Source: Leptodontidium sp. MPI-SDFR-AT-0119 (Eukaryota > Ascomycota > Leotiomycetes > Helotiales > Leptodontidiaceae). Taken from it: a stretch of DNA of 64,000 nt. Below, one piece after another: positions 9,838 to 20,704 of this stretch; within the stretch, counting starts at the first letter, position 1, and the number at the start of each line of letters is the position of its first letter. The position numbers and the translations under genes are program-made. The notes beneath the pieces are model-generated. The model was not told where the DNA came from, ran no database searches, and was given only the letters and a program-made list of their open reading frames with translations. Location: assembly GCA_020726505.1 (NCBI GenBank), contig JAHLEZ010000026.1, positions 733,923 through 797,922 of the forward strand, read 5' to 3'.

Positions 9838-10735
9838 ATGACGGCATTCTTCGCGGTCGTCCTCACTGTCTTCTTCTTCTCCGTCCTACCACTACGAACT
9901 AGATTATACGAGATATTCCTCGTCATGCACATCCTCCTGGCTATCGTCGCTCTCATCGGACTATGGAACCATGTCACACTTCGTTTCCACAAAGCCCGTG
10001 GATACCAGACATGGCTGTACATCGCTTTTGCTTTCTGGGGCTTCGATCGAGTGATTCGACCGCTTCGAATCGTTATGCTTAACTGGAAGACTTTTTGCTG
10101 CCGGAGGCACCACCCTTCAGCAACTGTGGAGCTTCTTCCTGGCAGCAGTGAATTTGTCAAAGTCACCGTGTTCCCCTCTGTGACCTGGAACTTCTCGGCT
10201 GGTCAACATTGCTATTTGTACTTCCCCAAAATGAAAACCAATCCGTTCCAATCCCATCCCTTCTCGATAGTGGGCTGGAACCAAGGATTCGGGCCGGGAA
10301 CACAAACGACAGGTTCAAAGACCTCCACCTCATCCTCCCCACAGGTCCAGGATGCCCCAGGAATGAAACCCGTGAAGGCAAATATAGAGCTCAGCAACAT
10401 GTCCTCAGGCCACCAAAACGGAGCTTCAATGTCCTCAAAACCAAGCGTGACATTCATCATCCGTCCCAAACATGGCCTCACCAAGACACTCCACTCCCGC
10501 CTTCTTCAAGACAGCAGAAAGAGCCTGCAAGTCAAGAATATCACGGCTTTAGTCGAAGGCCCCTACGGATCGTCTCCACTAGCGCATTTCCACAACGCAG
10601 ACACCATCGTAGCCATCGCTGGTGGTATCGGGATTACCGCTATCCTTGGATATCTACAAATGTATCTCTCGTCCAAGCAGCCTTCTGGTGAAGGAAGGGA
10701 GACTGCGCTGAGGAAGCGACGAGGTGTGAGAGCGA
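9838..10735 (+). pseudogene. Ferric reductase (FRE-type) fragment
   Basis: Central part of a transmembrane ferric/cupric reductase, which passes electrons from NADPH through FAD and haem to extracellular metal. Visible are membrane segments with YEIFLVMHILLA and WNHV (haem-side histidines), the FAD-binding HPFSI, VEGPYG, and the NADPH-site GGIGIT. The N-terminal membrane helices and the C-terminal NAD-binding half are missing: homology begins about 9830, directly beside the HET fragment, and after about 10720 the frame runs into an LRR-like protein. FRE genes are a recurrent Starship accessory family, but this fragment alone does not show that origin. Confidence 0.75.
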
Positions 10736-11800
10736 CCCGATTCGTCCTCGAAATGCTGCACTGGGCTACGCGAGGTATCATTTCACTCAGTGTATACCCC
10801 GGATATATCTGAACTTTTGTCCACAATCTCGACACTCCCTCGATTGGAGCATTTGGACTTGGGAGGTCCATAACTACAGCTATTTCTTAGGGACTTTACA
10901 TTACCCTCCTTGAAAAGCTTGTACCTGTCTCGGTACGGCCCAGGTAGAAATCCCGAAGATTCTTCTGCACCGTGGCTACGAGAACCGATTCCAATCACGC
11001 GAACCTGTCTTGAACACCTCCTACTACCAAATAGGTATCATACTGGAGATGTAACCAGGACGTTGTTGCGAGGTCCAAGCTGTCTACCGAATGTTACGGA
11101 ACACATCCTCCGTTGGCCTTCAGCTCTGACAGATCTTTCGATCTGGCTCTCACGTTCTGCTGGCGGGAAATACTACACAATGGAAGCGATCCAGAGAATC
11201 CTCGACATTCACCGCTCCTCACTAAAGCGCGTCACCATAGGAATACTCTCAGGGGGCTATGTCGATCGTACCGAATCACCCGACTTCTCTTCATTTCCAC
11301 ATCTCGAAGAGTTGAGAATGTCAGCATACAACCTCATCCGCTCAGAAACCGCCACCGACGCCGCGAGAAAACTATCAGCTCTAAATCTTCGCTGCGTGAC
11401 TCTTAGTTTCAGCGTCGAGGACCAACATTCTGAAAGCCGGAGTGATTTCGGAAAGGAGCAGGTTACGTGGATACAGGAATTCGCAAAATTGAAGAAAGAA
11501 AAGTACCTGGTAAGCAAGTTGGAGAAAATGGTAGTTTTGTTTGATCTGGATGAGAATCCTTATCATCTTCGTAGACTGCTACGAGGACCCCCGGAAGAGG
11601 TTCCTGTGAGTGGAATTGCAGAGCCTCTCACTTGGCCGTGGGAATACTTGGAGGAAGCGAAGCAATGTGCTGCAGAGTTTGAATTAAGGGTTGAATTTAA
11701 GGCGGGATGGACGAGGGAGGAATGGAATAAGGGGATCAAAACCATCCGACCATTCAATTCCCTGCCTCGCAAGCAGGTACGCTACTCAGATCTATGCTAA
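10736..11800 (+). pseudogene. F-box/LRR-like protein, C-terminal fragment
   Basis: Starts in the frame left by the ferric reductase fragment: LEMLHWATRG, then leucine-rich units (LPRLEHLDLGGP, LPSLKSLYLSRYG, FPHLEELRMSAYNL, LRCVTLSFSVED). A TAA at about 10871 interrupts the repeats; the downstream frame is open from 10910 to 11800. Repeat style and length suit the ligand-recruiting part of fungal F-box proteins, but no F-box is present. The 3' end merges with a decayed LINE near 11775, so the last residues are probably not native. Confidence 0.5.
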
Positions 11801-12783
11801 TGGTAGCCCAGGGAGCAATGCCCGCATTGGATGGATAGGACACCTCTGGGGTGAGGTTGCAGAGTTTTCACCGACCGGCCGGGGCTCGGAGGGTGTGCGC
11901 CCTCGTCTTATCGACGGCAGCATTCAGTGAAGGGCGAACGTAGTTGGGAGGGCTTGATATAGGAGAGAAGCCGGGCAGTTGTTAAAGAAGGAGGAAGCCA
12001 GGGTTTCGAGCACTGCGGGGGTAGGCGAGCCTGGAGTGGAGGTATGGCGATAGAGGGTACACGGTCAGAGGGAACAGTCGGATGGCACAACAGCAGTTGG
12101 TCCAAGAAGACTATGCAGAGGCAGGCCCGAGGACGAACTCGCGGGAGTACCCTACATACCCGTCACGAAACGCGAACTTACGGCATACATGGCAGGAAAG
12201 CTAGGACTTTGGTGGAGGCCGGCATGGGCGGTGCCAACAGCAGGCCAGTGGATTGAGTATATCAAGGAGAATTAGCATACACTTTGGTTAGTAGGAGGGG
12301 AACACTATGCTAGAGCTGCAGGCTTGGGTTTTAGTATAGCAACTCCTGCGAGTCATAGTCGGCCCTGATGGGGAGGAGAGATCCGGCAGGGTATCGCGAA
12401 GTAGCCTTAAAACAGCTATGGTGCGAGGCATATAATGGCAGCGACGGTTAGGTGGTCTCCTGGCAGCATACCGGCGAGTAGGCTGGGGAGATAGCCCTAT
12501 GTGACACTCTCTATGGCCCGAGAGGACGGAAGCTTGTTGTCGGTCTACAAGAGCGTATTAGAGTCCAGCTGGGTGGTGATACGGGGTAGGCTTAAGGAGC
12601 AAACTGCGGAGGGGACATAGGGTAAAGGTCTGGTCCACTGGAACCCTCGAAGCAATAGCATGCCGACTAGATCGAGCATTGAGTGGGAAAGATGTTGTAG
12701 GGGCTCTAGCATAGGAAGGAGCACGCCGCACCCTACTTTGTATTTAGCGTTGGTTAAATATAAATCCTCCGCCGCCAACTAAG

Positions 12784-13179
12784 GTCGACAAGTCCGCCAT
12801 AAGGAAATGTGCGGTGTGCAAGGGAGCGCACGAGGCGTGGAATAATCGATGTCCCGTCCGGAAGGTCGAGTTGAGCAAGGTGAAAGCCGCATACGATGCC
12901 CGACAACCATACCATTTTGTTCCACCAACGAAGGAGAGGCTACCAATGGGACGCGCGATTATTGACGCTACGCCAGCGGAAGCGGCAGCAATGATGAATG
13001 AAACCCAGAGAGGCAGGTCAAGTGCTACTACCGCAAGGCCATCATCGCTGACGCAACACTACCACCAGGCAGACAGAACTGCAGGAGCAAGCCCCCAACG
13101 AAAGGAAGAGCCCCAAAGAGGGTCCACCTGGGAAACGGGCTCGACAGCACGCAAGATGAGAACGAGGACACAATCATGA
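12784..13179 (+). pseudogene. LINE ORF1 C-terminus with zinc knuckle
   Basis: Frame includes RKCAVCKGAHEAWNNRCPVR, a CX2CX3HX6C knuckle, followed by AAYDARQPYHFVPP, characteristic of the Gag-like ORF1 C-terminus of fungal Tad-type LINEs that binds element RNA. The N-terminal part is scattered over several frames upstream (about 12090-12280). It lies directly before the ORF2 endonuclease, as in an intact element. Broken and not expected to make protein. Confidence 0.6.
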
Positions 13180-13285
13180 TCGAGGACAGCCAGAGACCGC
13201 GGAGGCTACACGTGCCTTCAAGACGAGTACTAGAGTCAATCACAACGAACTCACTACTCAGCTCCCAATGGAATACAGATGAATA

Positions 13286-14227
13286 ATGAGCTACAGCGAA
13301 GAAGGCATAAATATCCTACAGTACAACGTCATGAAGTCGAGGGACGTAGTTATGGCAACACTGTTACGCGACCCAAGGATCCAGGAGTACCGGTACGATA
13401 TTCTAGCGCTCCAGGAACCATGGAGGAACCCCTTCATCTCGACGACTCACAACCCAATCACACACTCTTTTCATCTCTGCTTCCCCAATGACAGCAGAGA
13501 AGCACCTGCGAGAGTCTGCTTCTTTATCAACAAGAGAATAGACCCAAATAGGTGGAGATTTACACAACACACACGAGACTTGAGTACACTTGAAATCACG
13601 ACAACAAGCTCAACCACAGAGGCAGCAACAAAGATCTATATACACAATGCATATAACCCCCCGAGATCGTCAGACTATAGGACGAGTTGCCTACCAGACC
13701 TCAGAACGGCACTTTCCGCCCACCAGGAAGAACAAATCATTCTGGGGGATTTCAACCTACACCACGAACTCTGGGGCGGCCTAACGGTACGAGAAAGAGA
13801 TCCAGAATCAGACGATTTAATTGATATTATAGAGGAATACCAGCTAGGCAGCCTTCTACCTGCCGACACAGATACGTACGATGACAAAAATGCACAGAGC
13901 TGCATCGACCTCTGCTATGGCACACAAGATCTAGTGGAAAGGGTTGTCAAATGCGGAGTAGACCACGAGATGGACCACAATTCAGACCACCTTCCAATCA
14001 CAACGATTCTAGACCTCCGAACAATACAAAGACAACAGGCAGAAACACGTGACTGGTCTAGTATCGATGAGCAGGAGCTCCGAACAAGCCTTGCACGAGA
14101 GTTACCTATAACCCGTTGTCCCAAGTCAAGGAACGCCTTAGACAGATATGTTGTAGAGGTGACAAAAGCGATACAGTCAGCCATAAAACTCGCCACACCC
14201 CTGAAAAGATGGTCCCCAAGAGCGTGA
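13286..14227 (+). pseudogene. LINE ORF2 endonuclease domain
   Basis: Exonuclease-endonuclease-phosphatase fold used by non-LTR retrotransposons to nick target DNA for reverse transcription. Motifs in order: LQYNV near the start, ILALQEPW (about 40-48), NAYNPP, ILGDFNLHHELWGG (about 150-164) and a C-terminal DHNSDHLPI with the catalytic Asp-His pair. The frame stays open for 313 codons, then stops at 14225 and continues shifted (RARRLKRRDARLH...) to about 14430. The reverse transcriptase that should follow is missing. A second copy of part of this domain is at 31120-31427. Confidence 0.8.
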
Positions 14228-14399
14228 GCCGGGTGGACCTCTGAATGCAAAGAAACACAAGCCGAGGCGCGAAGACTTAAGCGCCGCGACGCCCGACTCC
14301 ACACAGACGAGAGCTGGGAGGCCTACCGCGTAGCTCGGAACCAGAAAGGAAAAGTGATCCGCAAAGCCTTACTTCAAGGTCACCGAAACCAAGTCGAGA

Positions 14400-14548
14400 G
14401 CGCTATGAAAACGCCAGCGGATACCTTCATCCGGGTGAAAGAGCTCTTACGATCGAGCAGGAATGTCGTTGTAATCAGTGGAGCAGGCAAACCGAAATTT
14501 TCAAGTTTTCAATCGACTTTCGTCCTGGAAAAGACAAACGCGTCATAG
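14400..14548 (+). pseudogene. Possible sirtuin (Sir2) N-terminal fragment
   Basis: Short frame with FIRVKELLRSSRNVVVISGAG, resembling the start of a Sir2 NAD-binding fold, directly after the LINE sequence ends. Too short to be sure. Confidence 0.25.
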
Positions 14549-15130
14549 CCCTCTATTCGTCTATTATCCCACTTGGACCCCGGAACAATTGTTGCCGAGT
14601 GCTTGACAACCCATGCCGGTTCTAGGAGACCTAACTTGCTTTAGGCAGACTGTTGCTATCCACTTGGGCTCTCGTTATCCACTTGGTTCTTCATGCCGAG
14701 GCACTTCTGAGCTGCATAGGACGTTTCAATAGCTCTGTTTGCGATGAGACATCGCAACATCACTAAAATTAGGGGTCTTCACTCCAGGAGCCTCAGGCAA
14801 TATATGCATATGGTTTGAGCCACGTCTCCCTCCGTAGTTAATTGTTTCATATGACAAAGTTTCTTCTCAAACAAGTAAATATGATGACATTGCCAATATT
14901 CATTTTCAGCCTCGGCATAAGGTATGCCTATGTAATTGCGTAGCACATTAATTAAGAACTCTTATGTAGCGACTCATAGACCCCGCTTGGCGAAACTCTA
15001 AAGCGCTAATCGCGGGGTACAGCTGTTTCCCAGCATGAATTATCAGAAACAATCAAGAGCTTAAATGCTCGGGCCAAACCTTGTGCTATCTAAGGTTATA
15101 CGTAGCTCAGGAACGAATTGGGCGTTGTAT
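14549..15130. other. Intergenic, no gene seen
   Basis: No open frame or RNA gene recognised; moderately AT-rich. Confidence 0.5.
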
Positions 15131-15131
15131 A

Positions 15132-15173
15132 TCAGGTGAACGTGATAGACCGAGGTCTATCACGTTCACCTGA
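15132..15173. repeat. Perfect 42-bp palindrome (20-bp arms, 2-bp centre)
   Basis: TCAGGTGAACGTGATAGACC, then GA, then its exact reverse complement. Lies about 230 bp upstream of the DUF3712 gene. Could form a cruciform or be a dimeric binding site. Confidence 0.95.
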
Positions 15174-15401
15174 CGTTGAGATAGCTGTGTTTGTTTATCT
15201 GCATGAAGAACGTGCAAAGAGCGGAATGCCAAGACCGAGATCAATTTATAGAGAGTCTGAGTATAAATCCCCCGTCGAAGACGTCCTGTTCGGGTTCTCA
15301 AGCTCTCTATCCACAAACAAATCATTCTTACCATTTCATACCTAATATTACATACTTTCCCACTTTCTTCTTTGATAGAATTCAGACTCCTACCTGTCAA
15401 C

Positions 15402-16221
15402 ATGGACGCCATCACTCAACACATCGTCAATAACTCGCAACTCGAGGTATCCCTCATCAAAATCTCCGATGCTACTCCAGAGTAAGGCCATTTCCAACCC
15501 CAATTCCCGCCCTACAGGACAACTCTGACATATCAACACAGCACTTTCAAAATGAGCATCGAGTCCCGTGTCACGAACACCGGTCCCATCAGCTCCACCA
15601 TCTCTCCCATGACAGTCGACCTTGTCGGATCCGGTGGTGCCTTTGGCAAAACTCGACCTCCCAGTCATCAAAACCAGCTCTTCAGGAGCAGACGTCCACG
15701 TCCCCGCTCAAGTCATCAAGATCACCGACAAAGCGGCCTTCAAAGCCTTCGTCACTGCTGTCCTGCGTGACGAGTCCCTGGTCCTGCAATTGAAGAATGG
15801 GAAAGGGACTGTGAAGGCATTGCTGGGCCTGTCAGCCGAGATTGATTACAACAAAGATGTTCCGCTGAAAGGAATGAACGGGCCGAAGACTAGTATTGCG
15901 AAGACGGTTGTCGATGGAGGAGGATTCAAGAATACGTTGACGTATGTGAATCCCTCTCCGCTGGAACTGGATCTTGGGATTATCAAGCAGGAGCTTAGGA
16001 ACAAGGATGGGAGTGTCATTGCGGTGCAGCAAGGCAAGACCTACTTGGTGAGAGGCGAGACGAATGTCGTTGTAGAGGGGAAGGTAGTGGGTAAGGCGGC
16101 TGGGGGAGAGGCCGTGATTGTTTCAGTTGGAGTCGTGGAGGATAATTGGCACAATGAGACGATCACGGCGTTTCAAGAGCCTGTTATACTGTCAGAGGAG
16201 TTGTTGAGCTTGAGCGCATAG
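15402..16221 (+). pseudogene. DUF3712-domain protein, one frameshift
   Basis: Fungal DUF3712 protein (beta-rich, LEA-like fold, usually membrane-associated; role unknown). Exon 1 (15402-15481) encodes MDAITQHIVNNSQLEVS and ends in DATP; intron 15482-15541 (GTAAGG...CACAG, 60 bp) restores DTFKMSIESRVTNTGPIS. At about 15648-15652 the frame must shift by one base: the first frame runs GGAFGK and the next gives KLDLPVIKTSS, explained by one extra A in GGCAAAACTCG. The rest (to LSEELLSLSA) is intact. The N-terminal membrane segment usual in this family is absent. It is either a recent pseudogene or an assembly error. Confidence 0.7.
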
Positions 16222-16288
16222 TATTTCAAGTCTGTTAGGACGAATGTACTTAGGTAGAATGTTCAATGAGAATGTTCAATGAGAAAGG

Positions 16289-16324
16289 TGTAACGTTCCT
16301 GGTTCTGACTGGCTACGCGGTGTA
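16289..16324. repeat. Repeat R36, copy 1
   Basis: 36-bp sequence starting TGTAACGTTCCTGGTTCTGA and ending CGGTGTA, shared with 27474-27508 (one gap, one substitution). Lies just past the 3' end of the CYP505-like remnant. Confidence 0.85.
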
Positions 16325-16920
16325 ATTGATCTTAGAGTCTTTTGCTGTCGCCGGGTGCTCTGTAGAGAAGTTGGAATGGAGGATCTTCTCCAGGTGAACA
16401 GGGTCCACATGGTCCCTAAGAATGACATGCATGAAGAAATCCTTTGGCTTGAGAGTCAGAGTTTGCTTGATGTGAAGCTGGTAGGAAGGATCGACGAAGC
16501 GGAAATTGAAGTTTTGCAGCAGGAGCGCCACAGTCAGTAGCGCTTGCTGCCAGGCGAACGGCCTGCCAATGCACCCACGTATACCATTTCCGAACGGCTT
16601 CCAGGAGTTGGGCGGAAGTTTGTGGAATGGTTCATCCAGCATTCTCTAGGGTCTGAATGCTCCAGCATCCGGTCCAAATACTGTGGGATGTCGATGGAGG
16701 TAGATACGGGTGATAGCTGATCAAGAGGCCGGAACTTCTGGACCGCATGACCAGCAAGACAAGGTGTCTTTTCAAACTCGCAGGGGGAAAGCTATTATCT
16801 GGATGTCGATCCCATTGCTGTCGCACGAGCTTAGATCCACGAGCCAGTAAGTAGGTGAAAGTATGATTCATGGGTTCTGAGTTAGCTTCGAATAGCTCCG
16901 CAGAGATGCCGCAAGGAGGT
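16316..16920 (-). pseudogene. CYP505-like P450 haem-domain remnant
   Basis: C-terminal part of a P450 of the fused P450:reductase type (CYP505, fatty-acid hydroxylase). It reads HRHPTVFGPDAGAFRP, a TAG stop (near 16641), then [18 protein letters not shown], the haem loop [18 protein letters not shown] and [17 protein letters not shown]. The reductase part that should follow is absent, and the frame ends shortly after at the R36 repeat. Sequence above about 16700 is frameshifted and poorly recognisable. Not functional. Confidence 0.75.
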
Positions 16921-17411
16921 AGCATAATCATTCAACCCATTTCTGTACATGTGATACCCATCCTTACGTTTCTGATATGATGGCATCGACTCGAACTAGG
17001 AAGCCAGCTTAGACAGGAACTTCGGGGATTGAGAAAGAACTATGTGACATTCTTCTGTGCGAGGTAATACGCCCACGAGCAACTCATCTCAATGTCTCAA
17101 GCTGCCCACCACAACTTCGTAACATTGAAGCAGCACTTACAGTGGCAAGAACACCCCCAAGCGAACTATCGCATGTATATAGTCGCCATTTCCTGAGTGA
17201 GACTAATCTGCCAGCTGTGCACATGCATTCGATTATATGACGGGCCTCGGCACCTCTCCGAAGTTGAAATTCCGAAGTTGGAGACGTACTTTTTGGAGAG
17301 CTAACCAGCGTTGCAGTAAAAAGCTTGTCCTCCTCTAGAAAAGACTTGAAGCGATATTCTTGCTTTATACGCTGTCTTCAGACCCGAGTCTTCTCGTCGA
17401 TATCATACACG

Positions 17412-17730
17412 ATGCCTCAAAGCAATCTGGAGGCTAGACTCAGCCAAGGGATAGCGGAAGCAGAGAATCAATTAGGCTGGAAGCTCATTATTGCTCGCGG
17501 CACGTCACACATTCTCTCACGGGAACCTACTGACAGTCTCAGGATACACTGGCATGCAGATGGGTGCAAAATATGCAACCATCGGTTCTTTGACTCCCGC
17601 CGCAACCGACGAAGAACTTCAGTCTTGGAAACACTGCCTCCGAAAGCAAGGCTTGACGGAAGAGGAGATCGACAAGGCTGGGTATTCAATGGATGCATCG
17701 GCATACGTTACGTTGCATGCAAGTAGATGA
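17412..17730 (+). CDS. Small protein of unknown function, frame switch
   Basis: Reads MPQSNLEARLSQGIAEAENQ LGWKLIIARG in one frame and then SGYTGMQMGAKYATIG ... EEIDKAGYSMDASAYV to a stop at 17730 in another; the switch falls about 17510-17535. Both halves look protein-like and would join into a roughly 100-residue protein. No good intron is visible across the switch, so a frameshift is likelier. I do not recognise the family. Confidence 0.35.
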
Positions 17731-17915
17731 TACGCGAGAAGATCGCAAGGGTTGGGACTGAACAGAAGGTACATATGGAAGATGATGGAAGGCGCAGTAT
17801 CAGAGAGTAGGAAACCATATTTGGGCGTAGATGCAAGCAAACTTAGGGTTAGGAAAGAAAATGTTAAGCATCTTACATTCTATGCATCCGCTACCTTGAG
17901 GAGAGCTTGTATCCT

Positions 17916-18078
17916 TCAAACACGAAACTTAACCCCGGCCTTTCGACCCCGCTTCCGAGGCTTCCCCCCTTGCTTCGTGAAGAAGTTCTCCTTCAGCGAC
18001 TGCAGTGTGTGGCCTGGGAAATGCCGTCCTATCTCTGCCCAGGTCTTGTCTTTGTGGACCATCTTAGCCAACAGACTC
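17916..18078 (-). pseudogene. Myb/SANT-like C-terminal exon
   Basis: Minus-strand frame KTWAEIGRHFPGHTLQSLKE followed by a basic tail (GKPRKRGRKAG), a pattern of fungal Myb/SANT-like DNA-binding proteins in which the last helix carries the HFPG motif. A plausible 3' splice site (CTGACTAATAATTAAG) precedes it near 18080, but no convincing upstream exon was found. Fragment or last exon of an unrecognised gene. Confidence 0.45.
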
Positions 18079-18693
18079 TCTTAATTATTAGTCAGTTCCT
18101 TGCCTAGCTTGCGAGAAGTAGCAGCTCAGCGAGCGACTGCAGCCTCCACTAACGACTCCCTAGAGCTAATGCTAAAAACTTCTGAATGAAGTGAGAGGCC
18201 CAAGTGCTCAGGGACATGTGACAACGAAAACTCGAGATTGTATGTGATCTGATTGCCAATCGTGACGCGCTTTAGGAAACCTTGGAAGGGCCATTCCTTA
18301 TACTCCGCGGCTGATGCCGACTCCTCCGTATCCGAGGGACTGCGAGAACTTAGTGGTCATTATTTACGGACTCGGGCAGATGAGCCAGATCAGTCTGGGA
18401 CTGCGCATTGCCGATCTCATATTGCGTGGTTGACGATGGCGTCACGTTGTGAGGCCGTGCCAGGCAAGGCCATGGTGAGCTCTGTAGTATAATAGGAACG
18501 CTTCAAATCGCTGCAAATTCTATCGCTTCGTATTCGTGAGTCGTGCCTCGCTAGACAGAGTCTCGTTGTTGTCCATATCGCGATTGAAGCCGTTGTATTC
18601 CGAGGCTCTCTTCGCCTCAAAAGAAACTCGGCTTTCCGTGGTGACGGTGATCTGGCTCCTCTCTATCTGCGAGGTTGGATTGGACTTCTTGGA

Positions 18694-20250
18694 TCAGTCC
18701 TCGCCTGATAATTCGATACCGCCGCCGGAATTTCGGGAATTTTGGCCTCGGGATCCGATCTTCTGACCCCAGCTTTTGCTCGTGTTGTTGCGGGAGTTGG
18801 CCATTGCTGAGAAAGCGCCGGGAATGTATTTCATTATTAGTGGGCGGATACACATCAAGCAAGCGCAAATAACAGCTGTGTAGGTCTCGATCGATGACCA
18901 TATCATGACATCGACGTAATTCCCTGTTTTCAATGTCAGATTGGACAGAGGCGGGGAGATGAGGGAAACTTACAAGTCTTGTCAACAGTATTACCATAGG
19001 ATGTGACGAACTTGACTCTGATGATACTTATGACGCATGCACTGCAATTCATTAGTATCATCCACCTTACCCCGACAGAAGAAAACTTACAATGACCCCA
19101 AAGCAAACATGAAACCTATCGCAACTCTCTTCCTGCAGCTCAAATTCAACCCCTTCAGTTCGAAAATTGGAAGAAGCATGATTGCGAAGTCCTCAAAGAT
19201 ACTGAATCCTGCTCCAGTATAAATTAACGCCTGGGAGTTGAGGCATTGTCCTGCAATTTCACGATCCCAGATTGACCGAACGGGAACACACTGAAAGGCG
19301 ACAACGAAGAAAAATACAGTGCCGTGGCACACCATGAAGACTAGGGATATCTTGAGAATCATCCGAAAGCGCTGGCTGGGAAATATGCGGAGGTAGAGAA
19401 GAAGGATGGACATCTTGGCCAGAGTTTGGATGATAACATAGAGCAGCTGCACGGCGTAAAAGAGCTAGGGTTTTCGTCAGTTCCCCGTTCTCGAGAATGT
19501 CCGGTGTTCCTTACCTTCAAAAGGAAAATTATGTTCGGTGGTGGTACGTTGTAAAAGTGCATTCCTAAACCGAGCCCAGGAGCAGCTTGATGGCTATCAA
19601 TATCATCCGAGCACATCTTTAAGCAGATACTTACGATAGATTGGAAGTATTGTCATGGGTATCATGAAGACCTGGATATAGCATCAGCATGTCGTCCGTA
19701 TTGATTGATCGAATTACCCACAGCACAAGCCAGTATCGTCCAGTCATCCCACCACACCTTGCGAGCTATTATGGCCCTCGAAATGAAGCGTAGGATTATA
19801 ATCGGATATGTGAAGGCTGCCAGGATAATAGCCACTCGACGAACTTCCGCTTGTTGAGATGAGACTGGAACCCCTTTGCAAATTCCTTCTTGTAAAATCG
19901 TTAAAGAAGCTAAGCATAATTAGCTTCAGTGTCTAAAAAAAGTTTGTGATGGGCAGTTAGGAATGTACTATATTGCTCTGTGACATTACACGCCCCTATT
20001 ACACAGGTCGAGATGTGATATTGGAGGTCGTCACTCGCGCACAAACAATTCGGCAAATCCGTTATACTACACGCTGGCAATATTACTATTGAGGCGCATT
20101 TTATCTGGAGCATCTGTTAACAATGCTTTATTTAGACACCGGTAATAGACCTACAGCGCAGCTTGGGAGCTTCGTCAATAACGCGTAGTCGAGCTGGGCC
20201 AAGGCGACACCGAACAAGGCTGCGGCCGCGAGGAAAAGAGGGGCACGCAT
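18694..20250 (-). CDS. CFEM-domain PTH11-like receptor, 8 exons
   Basis: Predicted seven-helix fungal receptor of the rhodopsin-like PTH11 class, a plasma-membrane family used to sense host or surface cues. Exons (minus): 20250-20155, 20113-19969, 19909-19722, 19671-19635, 19585-19515, 19464-19091, 19041-18974, 18923-18694; every junction is GT-AG and keeps frame, giving about 402 residues without a stop. Exon 1 encodes a signal peptide (MRAPLFLAAAALFGVALA). Exon 2 carries the cysteine-rich CFEM domain (PACSITDLPNCLCASDD ... CVIGACNVTEQ). Later exons supply hydrophobic helices with WWDDWTILA, YVIIQTLAKMSILLLYLRIF, FQCVPVRSIWD and a serine/asparagine-rich cytoplasmic tail. Intron calls are mine, from sequence signals. 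Confidence 0.85.
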
Positions 20251-20704
20251 GGCGGGATGGATTGTTAAAGGTCAACTGCAGAAAGGCTCATATCCTCTCC
20301 GAATAACTGTCCTGCTCTTGGATTAAGAATATCGAAGTCGAAAGATATTTCTTGGTGGCACAAGACGGAGGTTTCCCCGCGACTGGAGAACTGGGGAATG
20401 CTTGCTGGCCAGTGCTGCGACCCACATGGACGTCAAATGGTAGCGTGAAGCTGGTACGTCTGTGGGGCAAATAGTTCATGGACTAGGTTGACTGCAGTAT
20501 AGCACCAATGACAACGGGAGGGGTCCTGACGAATTACTTTGGTACTTGGGGTAACAGTTCAGCCAAGCCTTCTAGATATTTCTGTCGGACAGGGGCAATT
20601 GGACCAATGACAGATCTATCTTTCGAGAAGCGCTACCCTTTCAGGAAAGGTGACAATGTGGAGACTTTGGAACTGATAGCCCGAGGACGAAGTACTTCGA
20701 CGTA

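Larger units (their letters stand above)
11775..14430 (+). mobile_element. Decayed Tad-like LINE (non-LTR retrotransposon)
   Basis: Contains remnants of ORF1 (about 12050-13180) and the start of ORF2 with an endonuclease domain (13286-14227 and then shifted frames to about 14430). A short RNase H-like piece (QIYANGSPGSNARIG, 11780-11870) just upstream of ORF1 may be the tail of an earlier copy. Reverse transcriptase is absent. No target duplication was found. Confidence 0.65.

Noticed and set aside
9792..10166. 124-codon minus-strand frame over the ferric reductase fragment
   Set aside because: Antisense shadow; the plus frame carries clear reductase motifs.
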